From: Bryobacter sp.
GTDB lineage: Bacteria; Acidobacteriota; Terriglobia; Bryobacterales; Bryobacteraceae
Assembly: GCA_022843625.1 (NCBI GenBank)
Contig: JALHNH010000009.1
Span: 1-64,000, forward strand
Reading direction: 5' to 3'
Length of the DNA: 64,000 nt
Positions 18,738 to 26,499 of this stretch are shown here, one piece after another. Under the pieces are notes generated by a model that did no database searches, was not told the DNA's origin, and saw nothing but the letters and a program-made list of their open reading frames with translations. The first letter of the stretch is position 1; each line of letters starts with the position of its first letter. Position numbers and translations under genes: made by a program.

Positions 18738-21700
18738 ATGAAATTGACACATTCGATTCGCTACGCCCTGCCGGCCTTGGTGTTCACCCTCGCCGCCGCC
18801 ATTACCCTCGATCCCAACCTACCAAATGCCTCCGTCGGTCAGCCTTACAACGCTAACCTCAATCCCACCGGTGGCTCATCCCCTTACACCCTTACGCTGA
18901 ACGGAGGCAGCCTCCCGCCCGGGCTTTCGCTCTCTGGTGCAAGCATCACCGGCACTCCCCAATCAGCCGGCCAATACAGTTTCTCTGTACTCACTTCCGA
19001 TTCCATATCCTCAACTACTCTCACCAATCTCAACCTTAGAGTGACCAACACGAGCGGTATCCAGATCATTACAAATAACCTGGCCACCGGTCGCAACAAC
19101 AGCCCTTACGACACAATGCTCACAGCCCAAGGGGGATCCAGCCCCTACTCGTGGGATATCATTCAAGGCTCCGGTACTCTTCCGCCCGGCATCACCCTCA
19201 GTTCTCAAGGCCGCCTGCAGGGCACTCCTACTTCCGGCGGAATCTTTCCCCTCACCATCCGGGTAACCGACGCCAGTGGCAACACTTACTCCTCCACTCT
19301 TCCCCTCCGTATTGAGGCCACTACCCTCGCAATTGCTACCAGATCCCTCGCTGGCGCCTCCACAAACGTCCCCTACAGTCAGGGCTTCGCCTCCATCGGC
19401 GGCACACCTCCTTATACGTATGCACTTCTCTCCGGCAACCTTCCTCCTGGCCTCACCCTCACCTCTGGTGGCGTGCTCTCCGGAACCCCCACCACCGCAT
19501 CTACTTACAACTTCACGATTCGCACTATAGACGCAACAAGCGCTTCCGCGCAAGCCGCATTTGCGGTAACAGTTTCGGGTTCCGGCCCCCGAATTCAAGT
19601 CTCTTCCCTCCCGGGCGGCATACTGAATCAGATCTATAACGCTTCTCTAATCGGCCAAGGCGGCACACCTCCCTACACGTTCTCTCTGGCCTCCGGTTCC
19701 ATCCCGACGGGCCTCTCGCTCTCCTCGGCCGGGCTCCTCTCAGGCACCCTCACACAGCCCACAAACGGTGCTTTCACCGTGCGCATCACAGACGCAGCAG
19801 GCGCAGCAGTACTTGGCTCTTACATCTTCAACGTAAACACCAACGAGCTGCTTTTGACTTCAAATGCCCCCTCGACAGGCGCGATCGGTCAGCTTTACAC
19901 AACCACATTCACCTCAACCGGCGGCATGGGCACCAACACGTACACAGTGGATTCGGGTACGCTACCCCCGGGACTCACCCTGAGTTCCAGCGGAACGCTC
20001 TCCGGTACTCCTACAGCCCCCGGCACCTACATCTTCAACGTCAAGGCGACAGATGCAGGTTTGACCTCTGCGCTTTTCAGCCAAGCTATTACCATCAGCT
20101 CCGGCCAGCTCGGCTTCGCCACTTCCACTCTGCCCAACCTGCCACTGAACATGCCGAACGTATCAAACTTTACCGGCATCAATGGCACTTCCCCTTACAC
20201 ATTCACGCTGGTTTCCGGGAATCTGCCCCCAGGCATCAGCCTCTCAAGCAATGGCAACCTCACTGGTTCGGCCACTACCGCCGGCTCTTATCCGGTAACC
20301 GTCAGAATTACTGACGCCACTGGAGCTACGGCCACTCTCGTCACTTCACTCATGGTCGGCGCGGCCACCAACCTGTCCATCACAACCACTGCACTGCCTT
20401 CCGGCAAGCGCACCGAAACCTACAACGTGATGCTCGTAGCAGCGGGCGGAAGAGCCCCCTACAACTTCCGCCTGGTCTCTGGCTCAACCCTGCCTGCCGG
20501 TGTCACTTTGTCCAGTGCGGGCCTCCTCACAGGTATGCCTACCAGCGATGGCAGCACCACGTTCTCTGTACTTGTCACTGACGCCAATGGGGACACTTCG
20601 CAGCGCTCCTTTACCTTAAATGTCAACTCTGGCTCGCTCAATATCTCAAACGACCAGTTTTCAAATGGCATTATCGGCAGCATGTACATATCCAGTCTGA
20701 ATGCCACTGGTGGCACACCAGGCTATACGTATACTTTGCTCAGCGGCACCCTGCCCGCAGGCCTGACCTTCTCGTCTACCGGCGTCCTCTCGGGCATGCC
20801 TACCACGGCAGGCAGCTTCCCTATCGTCATCCGGCTTACGGACTCAGCTGGCGCAATCGTCCAGAAATCGTTTAATATTCTGGTCGGTTCGAGCACCCTT
20901 GCATTTACCAATATCAACCTTCCTATGGCCTACCTGGGAATGAACTACCGCGCCAATCTGCAGGCCGCATCCGGAACTCAGCCCTATACCTTCTCGATCG
21001 TATCTGGGACGCTTCCTACGGGCCTCAACCTCGACAGCAACGGAACCATCTCGGGCACTCCAACAGTCGCCGGGCAATCCACCGTTACGTTCAGGGTAAC
21101 GGATGCCGCCGGCGGGACCGCTGTGAATACGCTGACAATTGGCGCCACGCAGTCGTCCATCAGCTTCGGCTTCACCACTCTGCCTAATGCCACTATCGGC
21201 CAACCTTACAACTTCACCACCGGCGGCAACGGCACCGGTCCACTCACCTACTACATCATTGGAGGCTTGCCCCCAGGCATCTACTTTGATCGCTTTAGCA
21301 ACCTGGTCGGCGTACCCACCCGTGAAGGCACCTACAATGTCACGATTCAGACCCAGAACATGAATGGCGACACGCTGGTCTCCACTTTCCCACTTACCGT
21401 CGTCGGGGCAGGCTTCCGCATCACCAGCCTCACGCTGCCCAACGCTCAAACTGGCCAGGCCTATAGCCAGACGCTGAGCGCCTCCGGCGGCAACGGCAAC
21501 AGCACTTACACAATCCAGTCCGGCACCTTGCCCGCAGGCTTTACTCTAAGCCCAGGCGGCTTGCTCTCTGGCACCACAACCACCGCTGGAACCTATCCTT
21601 TGACGATTCGTGCAACCGATAGTTCCGGCACCAGCACGACGGCAATTTATGCCTTTGTCGTTACAGCTCCTGTGGTTAATTTCACCCTGGGAACTCTGCC

Positions 21701-22616
21701 TTCAGGCACCATCAATCAGGCCTATAACCAAACCCTGACCGCAACTGGGGGCATGGCACCTTACACTTACAGAATCGATAGCGGCAGTCTCCCCAACGGG
21801 CTTGCTCTCTCCCCGGCAGGAGTTATCTCCGGAACACCCACTACTTCTGGTAATTTCTCCTTCGTAGTAAGAGCTACCGACAGTATGGGCGAAACCACTA
21901 CCAATAGCTACCTGATCGGCCTCGGCACTGCTGGATCACCAGCCATTTCTGCCGTAGCGAGCGCCGCCAACTATATCGCAAACGGTGTCGCCCCTGGCGA
22001 AATCGTAGTCATCTACGGTACAAACATCGGGCCAGTCAACCTCGTAACAAACACCGCTTCGATGAATACACGAGTCCTCTTCGACGGTGTCCCTGCCCCG
22101 GTCCTCTATGCTTCGGCTAATCAGACCTCGGTAGTCGTACCGTTCTCGCTGACAGGCAAGGCAACTACAACGATTGTCGTTGAATACCTGGGCGCAGCTG
22201 GTGCAGCCATTCAGGTTCCCGTTCTCGCGGCCAAGCCCGCCATCTTTACCAGCAACGCCTCCGGCACTGGTGCAGCAGCTGTCCTGAATCAAAACAGCAC
22301 GGTCAACACTGCGCTCAATCCAGCGACGAGACAGACTGCGATCAGCATCTATGCAACGGGTTTTGGTCAAACCACCCCCGCGTCCCAAGATGGCGTCGTA
22401 GTGATGACTCAAAGTGCCTTGAATACTCCCGTAACGGTCACCGTTAACGGCCAGAGTGCTCAGGTACTTTACGCCGGGGGCGCCCCGGGCTTGATTCCTG
22501 GTCTTGTTCAGATCAATATCATGCTTCCGGCCGGAACCATCGTCGGGCCAAACTCAATCCAGATCACTAGCGGCAGCACCTCAACCACCGGCACTGTCAC
22601 TGTGTTTGTAAACTAA
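18738..22616 (+). CDS. secreted 12-fold Ig-like (He_PIG type) repeat protein with Solibacter-type C-terminal domain
   Basis: 1292 residues. The ATG at 18738 has AAGAAGGCGAG in front and opens a signal peptide (MKLTHSIRYALPALVFTLAA); the open frame upstream is antisense to tilS and not coding. I count twelve tandem repeats of roughly 85-90 residues. Each follows the pattern: GQ.Y...L...GG..PYT, S-G-LP-G-L-L-S, G-L-SGTPT-AGT, F-V-TDA-G. This is the putative Ig / dystroglycan-like fold. From about 1067 a distinct domain begins (ANGVAPGEIVVIYGTNIGP, FDGVPAPVLYASANQ, NQNSTVNTALNPA, QVLYAGGAPGLIPGLVQIN). It matches the uncharacterised C-terminal domain TIGR03437 described from Solibacter. The protein is probably an adhesin or matrix protein on the cell surface. 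Codons are C-rich and a strong terminator follows. Confidence 0.9.
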   Translation: MKLTHSIRYALPALVFTLAAAITLDPNLPNASVGQPYNANLNPTGGSSPYTLTLNGGSLPPGLSLSGASITGTPQSAGQYSFSVLTSDSISSTTLTNLNLRVTNTSGIQIITNNLATGRNNSPYDTMLTAQGGSSPYSWDIIQGSGTLPPGITLSSQGRLQGTPTSGGIFPLTIRVTDASGNTYSSTLPLRIEATTLAIATRSLAGASTNVPYSQGFASIGGTPPYTYALLSGNLPPGLTLTSGGVLSGTPTTASTYNFTIRTIDATSASAQAAFAVTVSGSGPRIQVSSLPGGILNQIYNASLIGQGGTPPYTFSLASGSIPTGLSLSSAGLLSGTLTQPTNGAFTVRITDAAGAAVLGSYIFNVNTNELLLTSNAPSTGAIGQLYTTTFTSTGGMGTNTYTVDSGTLPPGLTLSSSGTLSGTPTAPGTYIFNVKATDAGLTSALFSQAITISSGQLGFATSTLPNLPLNMPNVSNFTGINGTSPYTFTLVSGNLPPGISLSSNGNLTGSATTAGSYPVTVRITDATGATATLVTSLMVGAATNLSITTTALPSGKRTETYNVMLVAAGGRAPYNFRLVSGSTLPAGVTLSSAGLLTGMPTSDGSTTFSVLVTDANGDTSQRSFTLNVNSGSLNISNDQFSNGIIGSMYISSLNATGGTPGYTYTLLSGTLPAGLTFSSTGVLSGMPTTAGSFPIVIRLTDSAGAIVQKSFNILVGSSTLAFTNINLPMAYLGMNYRANLQAASGTQPYTFSIVSGTLPTGLNLDSNGTISGTPTVAGQSTVTFRVTDAAGGTAVNTLTIGATQSSISFGFTTLPNATIGQPYNFTTGGNGTGPLTYYIIGGLPPGIYFDRFSNLVGVPTREGTYNVTIQTQNMNGDTLVSTFPLTVVGAGFRITSLTLPNAQTGQAYSQTLSASGGNGNSTYTIQSGTLPAGFTLSPGGLLSGTTTTAGTYPLTIRATDSSGTSTTAIYAFVVTAPVVNFTLGTLPSGTINQAYNQTLTATGGMAPYTYRIDSGSLPNGLALSPAGVISGTPTTSGNFSFVVRATDSMGETTTNSYLIGLGTAGSPAISAVASAANYIANGVAPGEIVVIYGTNIGPVNLVTNTASMNTRVLFDGVPAPVLYASANQTSVVVPFSLTGKATTTIVVEYLGAAGAAIQVPVLAAKPAIFTSNASGTGAAAVLNQNSTVNTALNPATRQTAISIYATGFGQTTPASQDGVVVMTQSALNTPVTVTVNGQSAQVLYAGGAPGLIPGLVQINIMLPAGTIVGPNSIQITSGSTSTTGTVTVFVN

Positions 22617-22632
22617 ATCAACGCATTCAACG

Positions 22633-22680
22633 ATCGAGCAGCAGCTTCTAACCCGGAAGCTGCTGCTCGATTTCCATTTT
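22633..22680 (+). terminator. intrinsic terminator of the Ig-repeat protein gene
   Basis: A perfect 16-base stem (22633-22648 with 22656-22671; ATCGAGCAGCAGCTTC and its complement) and a 7-base loop are followed by TTCCATTTT. It begins 17 bases after the stop codon. It also sits in the gap before the convergent epimerase gene. Confidence 0.9.
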
Positions 22681-22715
22681 CATTCCCACCCAAACTTCCT
22701 CATTACGGTTCAGCC

Positions 22716-24002
22716 TTAGGAACTTTTTTCTCGAATAGCCCGTAGCCGCGCCAGACTCTCTATCATTGCCCGACCGTTGTGATAGGCCGACTTCCACTCA
22801 TTCGCCTTGTCTCCACGGGCCTTGCCATCCGGTCCTATCGCTGCATGCCAATCCCCATTCTTCCAGTCGATCTGATACTTGTCACAGAAGCTCCAAGTCT
22901 TGCGAAACACTTCAAAATACTCTGTATTATTGGTCAATTGGTACATTGTGAGCGCTCCCACCAAAGCTTCAGCCTGTACCCACCAAGTCTTGGTTTTGTC
23001 TGTAGCAGCCTCGTGAATAGGCCCGGTAAAGAAAAATCCTCCCAGCGACTCATCAAATCCATACTTGCGGCAATAGGCAAAGTTGGCCCGAAACTGATCG
23101 ACATAAGGGCTACTGGACAATCCAGCCGCCCGGTTCGCCTCCGTGATGAGCCAGATGTTTTCAACATCATGACCATAGCTCACCATTGAAAATGCCCCCT
23201 CCAGTCGAGGCGACCAATCACGATCGTATTTGTCTGTACACGCCATATACGGCTTCCGGATTACGGCATTCGATTCAATCGCGATCAGCTCGATCAGCCG
23301 GTCCCGCACAGTCGCATTGCGTGTTGCCTGATAAAGCGTGGTCATCGCCTCCATCAGATGCAAATGCGTATTCATCAACTTCATCCCCGGTGCCGAACCA
23401 CCCATATAGATCGGTTCATTCACCGGTGGCGTGGCCCAGTCCTGCAGAAAGTATTCGACATAACCGCCATGTACAGGGTCATGCGCTTTTGTCTCCAGCA
23501 CCTCAAAACACTTAAGGCCAAACTGAAGCACGTCCTTCCGCATCGAAGCTAATGCATATTCAGCGATAGCAAACAGCGAAAAGCTCTGCCCATACAAGTG
23601 TTTGTTCACCTTGGCCGGCTTGCCCAGCGCATCCACCTCCCAATAAAAGCCCCCATTCCGTGAATCCCACATCTTCTCGCGCAAGAACTTGTACCCATGC
23701 TCGGCAGCTTCCAGCGTCAACTTCGGTTCATACCCGTGCCGCGCCATCCGCGCGAAGAACCACAACATCCTCGCCTGCGTCACAATCGCCCTCGCGGCCG
23801 CACCCTTGGACCTGCCCTCAAAATCGTGATTCAGCAAATACCCACCGGCAGGGTCTATCGCCCTCGGGTACCAGAAGCCAAGAATATTTTCAACCAGCGT
23901 TTTCTCAAACCGTTGAATATAAAGATCCAGCTCCCCGCGCGTTGGCAGCAAAGGCGCGGCAGCCGCAGCCAGGGGAAAGCTCGAGAACGTGCGGCGTAGC
24001 AT
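22716..24002 (-). CDS. AGE-family (N-acylglucosamine 2-epimerase / cellobiose 2-epimerase-like) protein, exported
   Basis: 428 residues. The N-terminus MLRRTFSSFPLAAAAAPLLP looks like an export signal, possibly Tat because of the RR pair. The mature protein fits the (alpha/alpha)6-barrel AGE family: WYPRAIDPAGGYLLNHDFEGR, TQARMLWFFARMARHGYEP, GGFYWEVDALGKP, KHLYGQSFSLFAIAEYALA, SYGHDVENIWLITEA and KTWWVQAEALVGALTMYQ. The conserved Arg and His residues of cellobiose and mannobiose 2-epimerases appear in these blocks. It probably epimerises or isomerises a glycan outside the cytosol; the substrate is unknown. AAGG lies seven bases before the ATG. It is the last gene of a three-gene minus-strand run, 13 bases after the monooxygenase-like gene. 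Confidence 0.88.
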   Translation of the reverse strand: MLRRTFSSFPLAAAAAPLLPTRGELDLYIQRFEKTLVENILGFWYPRAIDPAGGYLLNHDFEGRSKGAAARAIVTQARMLWFFARMARHGYEPKLTLEAAEHGYKFLREKMWDSRNGGFYWEVDALGKPAKVNKHLYGQSFSLFAIAEYALASMRKDVLQFGLKCFEVLETKAHDPVHGGYVEYFLQDWATPPVNEPIYMGGSAPGMKLMNTHLHLMEAMTTLYQATRNATVRDRLIELIAIESNAVIRKPYMACTDKYDRDWSPRLEGAFSMVSYGHDVENIWLITEANRAAGLSSSPYVDQFRANFAYCRKYGFDESLGGFFFTGPIHEAATDKTKTWWVQAEALVGALTMYQLTNNTEYFEVFRKTWSFCDKYQIDWKNGDWHAAIGPDGKARGDKANEWKSAYHNGRAMIESLARLRAIREKSS

Positions 24003-24015
24003 CTTGAACCTTATC

Positions 24016-25293
24016 TTAGCGTTGCCGGATCATTCGCATCATCTTGCCCCACAGCGAATGAGTAAGATCCTCAAGGTCGCGCGCCTCGTCATCCACCGTA
24101 ATGTTCCAGTGCACCCCTGCCATTTCATCCGCAGTACCAGGTCCCCAAACGACGCGTTTTGGCGGCCGGTTGGGATTGCGCGGATTTTTCACCGAGTTGT
24201 CGTAGTCAATCTCCATCTCCAGAATCGTCCCGGCTTTCATCGCCAGGGGTGTCTTCAGTTGGTAGATATCCTGCCAGTTGAAATCCCAGTCTGTGATCGT
24301 CAGCACCGTCTTTCGCAACCCACTTGGCAACGTCACCCACGCCTGCACTTTGCGCGCCACAAAGTGGGCATGAGGAATGATCTGCCAGAGCGTCACATCC
24401 ACAGGCAATTCAAACGAATCATAGACCTTGAAACTTGCCTGTCCAGCCGGAATATCAATTGCCCTGGACGTTAGAGGAATATCAAGGAGCCTCTTCTTTG
24501 GCGGCTCTTTGGCGAAGTAAACCGCCACAGCACTCTGGTCTGTCTCCGGCTTGCCCGTAGGGTGATAGTGAATTTGAAAGACCAGGTCTGCACCCGGTGG
24601 CACGCGGACCGCAGTCCCCGGCGGCATCTGTAATCGGCCGTTTCCGGGGCTCCAGCCACCCAAACTCGACGACGGCAAAAATCCAGGACTCCCAAAACAC
24701 GGGTAGCCCGGCCCATTGGCCTCGGCATCCAGCTTTCGTCCCGCCCCGCTCAAGTCAAAGAACAACAATGCGTGATGTACCACTCGTCGATTCCCAGGCA
24801 AGAACTCAAAACCATCTACAAAGCGCACACCATCATTGCCTGCAGGAACCACGAAGCAGCGATATTGATCATCCCCGTCGGCCGGCAGATCGTAGCCGCT
24901 CCTCATCCGCCAAACCTGATCGGGCTCCGGCTTGGCAACCAGCACCTTCGGCTTCACTTTAGCAGGAAGTCCAGCAGGCGCAGACCCATCCACCCAAGCC
25001 TGCAATATCGCAATTTCGACTGCGCTCAGTCTGCGATCCCGATGAAACGCAACACCCGGCGCTACCGGCTTCCAGGGAGGCATAAACCGCGTAGTAGCAG
25101 CCAGCGCCACTTGCCGCGCATGTTTCTTCACTGCCTCGAAGCTGTCTAGCGGGAATGGCCCGACCTCCCCAGCCTGATGACACTTCACGCAGTGCCGCTC
25201 CAGTATCGGAGCTACATCGCGGTAATAGGTAGCCCCGTTACTCGGTTGGCTTCTCCCGAGGAGGAGCCACAGCCAGAAAATCTTCCCGGACAC
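24016..25293 (-). CDS. secreted cytochrome c / copper type II monooxygenase-like fusion
   Basis: About 426 residues with the start used here. The N-terminal domain has one haem-binding CVKCH (near a YYRDVAPILERHCVKCH segment) with a possible distal Met in FMPPW. The C-terminal two-thirds resembles the copper type II ascorbate-dependent monooxygenase (DBH/PHM) fold: VVHHALLFF, FQIHYHPTGK, PHAHFVARKVQAW and DWDFNWQDIYQL, which supply His residues at copper-ligand-like positions. The reaction is unknown. The start is uncertain: a GTG at 25293 opens a signal-like segment (GKIFWLWLLLG) and overlaps the upstream ATP-grasp gene by 56 bases, while an upstream alternative at 25437 would overlap by 200. 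A paralogue lies at 41486-42694. Confidence 0.8.
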   Translation of the reverse strand: MSGKIFWLWLLLGRSQPSNGATYYRDVAPILERHCVKCHQAGEVGPFPLDSFEAVKKHARQVALAATTRFMPPWKPVAPGVAFHRDRRLSAVEIAILQAWVDGSAPAGLPAKVKPKVLVAKPEPDQVWRMRSGYDLPADGDDQYRCFVVPAGNDGVRFVDGFEFLPGNRRVVHHALLFFDLSGAGRKLDAEANGPGYPCFGSPGFLPSSSLGGWSPGNGRLQMPPGTAVRVPPGADLVFQIHYHPTGKPETDQSAVAVYFAKEPPKKRLLDIPLTSRAIDIPAGQASFKVYDSFELPVDVTLWQIIPHAHFVARKVQAWVTLPSGLRKTVLTITDWDFNWQDIYQLKTPLAMKAGTILEMEIDYDNSVKNPRNPNRPPKRVVWGPGTADEMAGVHWNITVDDEARDLEDLTHSLWGKMMRMIRQR

Positions 25294-26446
25294 GCTCCAG
25301 GTACTGATCCATAAGATATTCCACGCGCTCGTAGCTCGGGCTCGAGATGACAAATCCAACATGATGTTTCTTTTCCATACGCCACACCAGTTCAGGGTCA
25401 TTGTAGCCAGATGTATCCGGTTTCTCCTGGCGCGCAAGGCTCACCAGCAACCCGCCGTAATTGTTCTGCGCCTCGCCCAACTTGTAATTGCCCGCTCCGC
25501 CATCCACTTCAATCTTGGCCCATTCCGCCCACATGTTGATACCCGTGGAGGCAGTAATCAGATCGGCGATGTGTGCTCCGCCAACGCGCGCCGAAGTCTC
25601 AAGAAAGTAAATCTTGCCATCTTCCCGCCCCTGAATATACTCGGTATGCGAAACCCCGCGCAGAAGTCCCATTGCACTTAGCACCAGAACATTCTTCTCA
25701 AGCAGGCTCTTCTCAAGCGGAGTTCCGCGCTCCAGCAACCGGGTCGCGAATACTCCTCCCTGGTGGCTCACATCCATCGGAGGGCGTCCATACCGGCTGG
25801 CAACAGCAAAAAGACAGTTCCGTTCGCTTACTACTGAGTCCACATGAAAAATATGGCCAGGGATGTAGCGCTCTACAAGGTAATTCGATTGATCATCGCC
25901 AAGGGCATCGACTATCCGCCAAAATTCGTCCTTGGTGTAAACCTTCTTGATGCCGATGGCACCAGCCATGAACCGGGGTTTCAGCACCCACGGAGCCGGC
26001 ACGCGATCCAGAAATGCGTTCACCCTGTCGTGATTCAGAACATGCTCAAAGTCAGGGATATTCAGGCCTTTGTCGGCCGCTTGACGCCGCATCGCCAACT
26101 TGTCCCGGAAATAACGAGTTGTGGTCTCGCCCATACCCGGAATTCGCAAATGCTCGCGGAGGGAAGCCGCCATTTCAAGATCAAAATCATCGAGCGGAAC
26201 AATACGGTCGAGGGCTTCTGTCCGGGAAAGGTAGCTCACCGCATTGATCGTTTGTTGCCTGTCCCACTGCTTCTTTTCGTCCGGCATGTAGTAGATTTCA
26301 TCGATCGACTCCATGGGCCACTTCGCGGATTCTTTCAAGCTGTGTGAGGTCAAAAGCAGAACGCGGCAGCCCTGACGCTTGGCTTCGCGAAGAAATTCAT
26401 GACCTTTTTCGTAACTGGCTATGCAGAGAACTGTGAGGGGACGCAT
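25238..26446 (-). CDS. ATP-grasp domain protein (carboxylate-amine ligase-like)
   Basis: About 402 residues, cytosolic, no signal. The pre-ATP-grasp part (LTVLCIASYEKGHEFLREAK, EIYYMPDEKKQWDRQ) is followed by the ATP-grasp fold: RDKLAMRRQAADKGLNIPDF, PWVLKPRFMAGAIGIKKVY (ATP-binding lysine), YLVERYIPGHIFHVDSVVSE, and the metal-binding segment GKIYFLETSARVGGAHIAD. This family joins a carboxylate to an amine or thiol through an acyl phosphate (carbamoyl phosphate synthase large-chain-like; also peptide or amino-acid ligases). Substrate unknown. ATG 26446 is used; a TTG six bases upstream with GAGG in front is an alternative. It is the first gene of the run leading to the monooxygenase-like and epimerase genes and is divergent from the acyltransferase gene. 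Confidence 0.87.
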   Translation of the reverse strand: MRPLTVLCIASYEKGHEFLREAKRQGCRVLLLTSHSLKESAKWPMESIDEIYYMPDEKKQWDRQQTINAVSYLSRTEALDRIVPLDDFDLEMAASLREHLRIPGMGETTTRYFRDKLAMRRQAADKGLNIPDFEHVLNHDRVNAFLDRVPAPWVLKPRFMAGAIGIKKVYTKDEFWRIVDALGDDQSNYLVERYIPGHIFHVDSVVSERNCLFAVASRYGRPPMDVSHQGGVFATRLLERGTPLEKSLLEKNVLVLSAMGLLRGVSHTEYIQGREDGKIYFLETSARVGGAHIADLITASTGINMWAEWAKIEVDGGAGNYKLGEAQNNYGGLLVSLARQEKPDTSGYNDPELVWRMEKKHHVGFVISSPSYERVEYLMDQYLERVREDFLAVAPPREKPTE

Positions 26447-26499
26447 ACTCAAGAGACCTCGGGGTGCGGCTGGACTGCTACACTTTTCAGGTTAACCGC

